From contig CAMDGD010000011.1 of NCBI GenBank assembly GCA_945897785.1, positions 1 through 44,714 of the forward strand: 44,714 nucleotides of DNA, given 5' to 3'. Below the pieces are notes generated by a model. That model did no database searches. It was not told the origin of the DNA and saw only the letters and a program-made list of their open reading frames with translations. This DNA is from Paludibacter jiangxiensis. Its GTDB lineage: Bacteria > Bacteroidota > Bacteroidia > Bacteroidales > Paludibacteraceae. The position numbers were made by a program, and so were the translations under genes. Shown piece after piece: positions 43,795 through 44,714 of the stretch (positions within the stretch are counted from its first letter, which is position 1; each line of letters opens with the position of its first letter).

Positions 43795-44559
43795 ATGGAA
43801 ATAACTGACAAAAAATATTTAAAAGAATACTCAGAATTAATTGGAAATCAAATAGTCAGCTTAATTTCTAAATTCGACTTTTCTGAACAAATGGGAGGCT
43901 TTGAATATCTTACAAAAGCTTCTGCAGTTTTCTCCTCAAATATTGAAGGAAATAGTATTGATTTAAACTCTTACATGAATTATGAATTAAGTAAAGAGAA
44001 TTTCAAAGTTGGGAAAGAAATTGAAGAAATTGAAAATCTAATCAAAGCATACGAGTTTGCTCAAAATAACAAACTAACAGAATCTAATCTACTTCATTGC
44101 CACAAGGTCTTCGCCGAAACACTATTAATTAAAAGTAAAAGAGGAAAATATAGAACGGAACAAGTTGGTGTTTTTGGCAAATCAGGAATTGCATATTTAG
44201 CTATTGAACCGCAATTTGTTGAGAAGGAAATGAAACTATTTTTTAGTGGTATTTCAAATCTTCTAGAAAGTAAATTAACTGAAGAAGAAGTTTTTTATTT
44301 TGCGTCACTTATTCATCTTCGATTTGCACATATTCATCCATTTAGAGATGGAAACGGAAGAGCTGCAAGACTTTTAGAAAAATGGTTTATTGCACAAATG
44401 CTCGGCAAAAACTTTTGGAAAATACCCTCCGAAGAATTCTACAAAAACAATCAAGCAAAATATTACGAAACAATTAGCCTAGGAGTTAATTTTTATGAAC
44501 TTAATTACGATAAGTGTTTAACGTTCCTTGAAATACTTCCTAACTGTTTGAAAAAATAA
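43795..44559 (+). CDS. fic: Fic domain AMPylase, self-inhibited class II
   Basis: A 254-residue Fic protein. The catalytic loop HPFRDGNGR at 181-189 is complete (His181 base, DGN for phosphate and metal binding). An N-terminal inhibitory helix has SSNIEGN (Ser47, Glu51, Gly52), matching [ST]xxxE[GN], so the Glu finger that blocks ATP is on the same chain: a class II Fic. Such proteins transfer AMP to a target protein; the target is not evident. It has its own promoter and lies between inverted repeats, with the TAA stop inside the right arm. No antitoxin gene is seen, consistent with intramolecular control. Confidence 0.92.
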   Translation: MEITDKKYLKEYSELIGNQIVSLISKFDFSEQMGGFEYLTKASAVFSSNIEGNSIDLNSYMNYELSKENFKVGKEIEEIENLIKAYEFAQNNKLTESNLLHCHKVFAETLLIKSKRGKYRTEQVGVFGKSGIAYLAIEPQFVEKEMKLFFSGISNLLESKLTEEEVFYFASLIHLRFAHIHPFRDGNGRAARLLEKWFIAQMLGKNFWKIPSEEFYKNNQAKYYETISLGVNFYELNYDKCLTFLEILPNCLKK

Positions 44560-44570
44560 ACGCACCCTAA
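44557..44570 (-). repeat. Right arm of inverted repeat around the fic gene
   Basis: TAAACGCACCCTAA, containing the fic stop codon at 44557-44559. Confidence 0.65.
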
Positions 44571-44578
44571 TAAATAGA

Positions 44579-44653
44579 ACTCTGAGCGGTCTGCAAGACC
44601 CAGCGAGGAGTGCGTGTTGAACTACAAACCGCAGGGAAAGCACTGGGTTTGTA
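44579..44653 (+). other. Two hairpins downstream of fic
   Basis: GGTCT/AGACC (44588-44600) sits inside an outer ACTC/GAGT stem (44579-44611). A second stem TACAAACC/GGTTTGTA follows (44623-44653). No T tract is present. The outer-stem/internal-loop/inner-stem plan recalls hairpins A-D, but the sequence differs. The window ends without another gene. Confidence 0.45.
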
Positions 44654-44714
44654 TTATGTACATAAAGGCAGTTTTAAAGAATATAGGAGCGATAAACGGA
44701 AGTGAATTTTAAGA

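Overview
The window comes from an AT-rich member of the Bacteroidota. Many genes are preceded by the phylum's promoter signature (TTTG, about 20 bases, then TAnnTTTG), for example at 1921-1952, 10789-10796, 31043-31074 and 41961-41993. It also carries the type IX secretion component PorZ, a C-terminal sorting domain at the left edge, and several small lipoproteins. I see no rRNA, tRNA or CRISPR array.

Bases 1 to about 27,160 look like ordinary chromosome. They hold a type IX cargo tail, a membrane protein and an SDR oxidoreductase; ahcY ending in a strong bidirectional terminator; a leftward rdgB-porZ-glycosyltransferase operon; an S41 protease followed by pnuC and a nicotinamide riboside kinase; a serine acetyltransferase and an rRNA methyltransferase facing a radical SAM gene; an OmpA/TPR lipoprotein; rsfS-ftsH-lutC; and a phospholipid run cdsA-psd-pssA that overlaps lutB. 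An FKBP-like lipoprotein, a small beta-barrel, metG and a Na+/Ca2+ exchanger close the block. Most are tightly packed, often overlapping, genes.

From about 27.2 kb to the end the window is an accessory, repeat-rich mosaic. It holds two AlbA_2/HATPase paralogs (27520, frameshifted; 42015, intact) and the tail of a third (28988). A 3' remnant of an oadB-type decarboxylase subunit and a 3' remnant of a Y1/RAYT transposase lie against the inner ends of two ~140-bp inverted repeats. Further right are a lipoprotein, an M15-type peptidase, a structured RNA with terminator, a BIG2 lipoprotein with two unknown genes, and a class II Fic protein.

The strongest candidate for an undescribed system is the three-gene operon 32711-39314. 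It encodes a 1312-aa sacsin-like Hsp90-type ATPase, a UPF1-like SF1 helicase, and a small protein with an RNxxxH HEPN motif, each joined by a one-base TAATG overlap. It is bracketed by two copies of a hairpin repeat found four and a half times in the region. Each intact copy has a variable outer stem, an ACA/ARA internal loop, and a conserved inner stem ending in CAAGC. I read the operon as a probable defence module and the hairpins as REP- or cassette-boundary-like elements. A second unusual signal is that all three AlbA_2 3' ends carry ~11-nt tandem repeats overlapping the stop codon, each with its own unit sequence.
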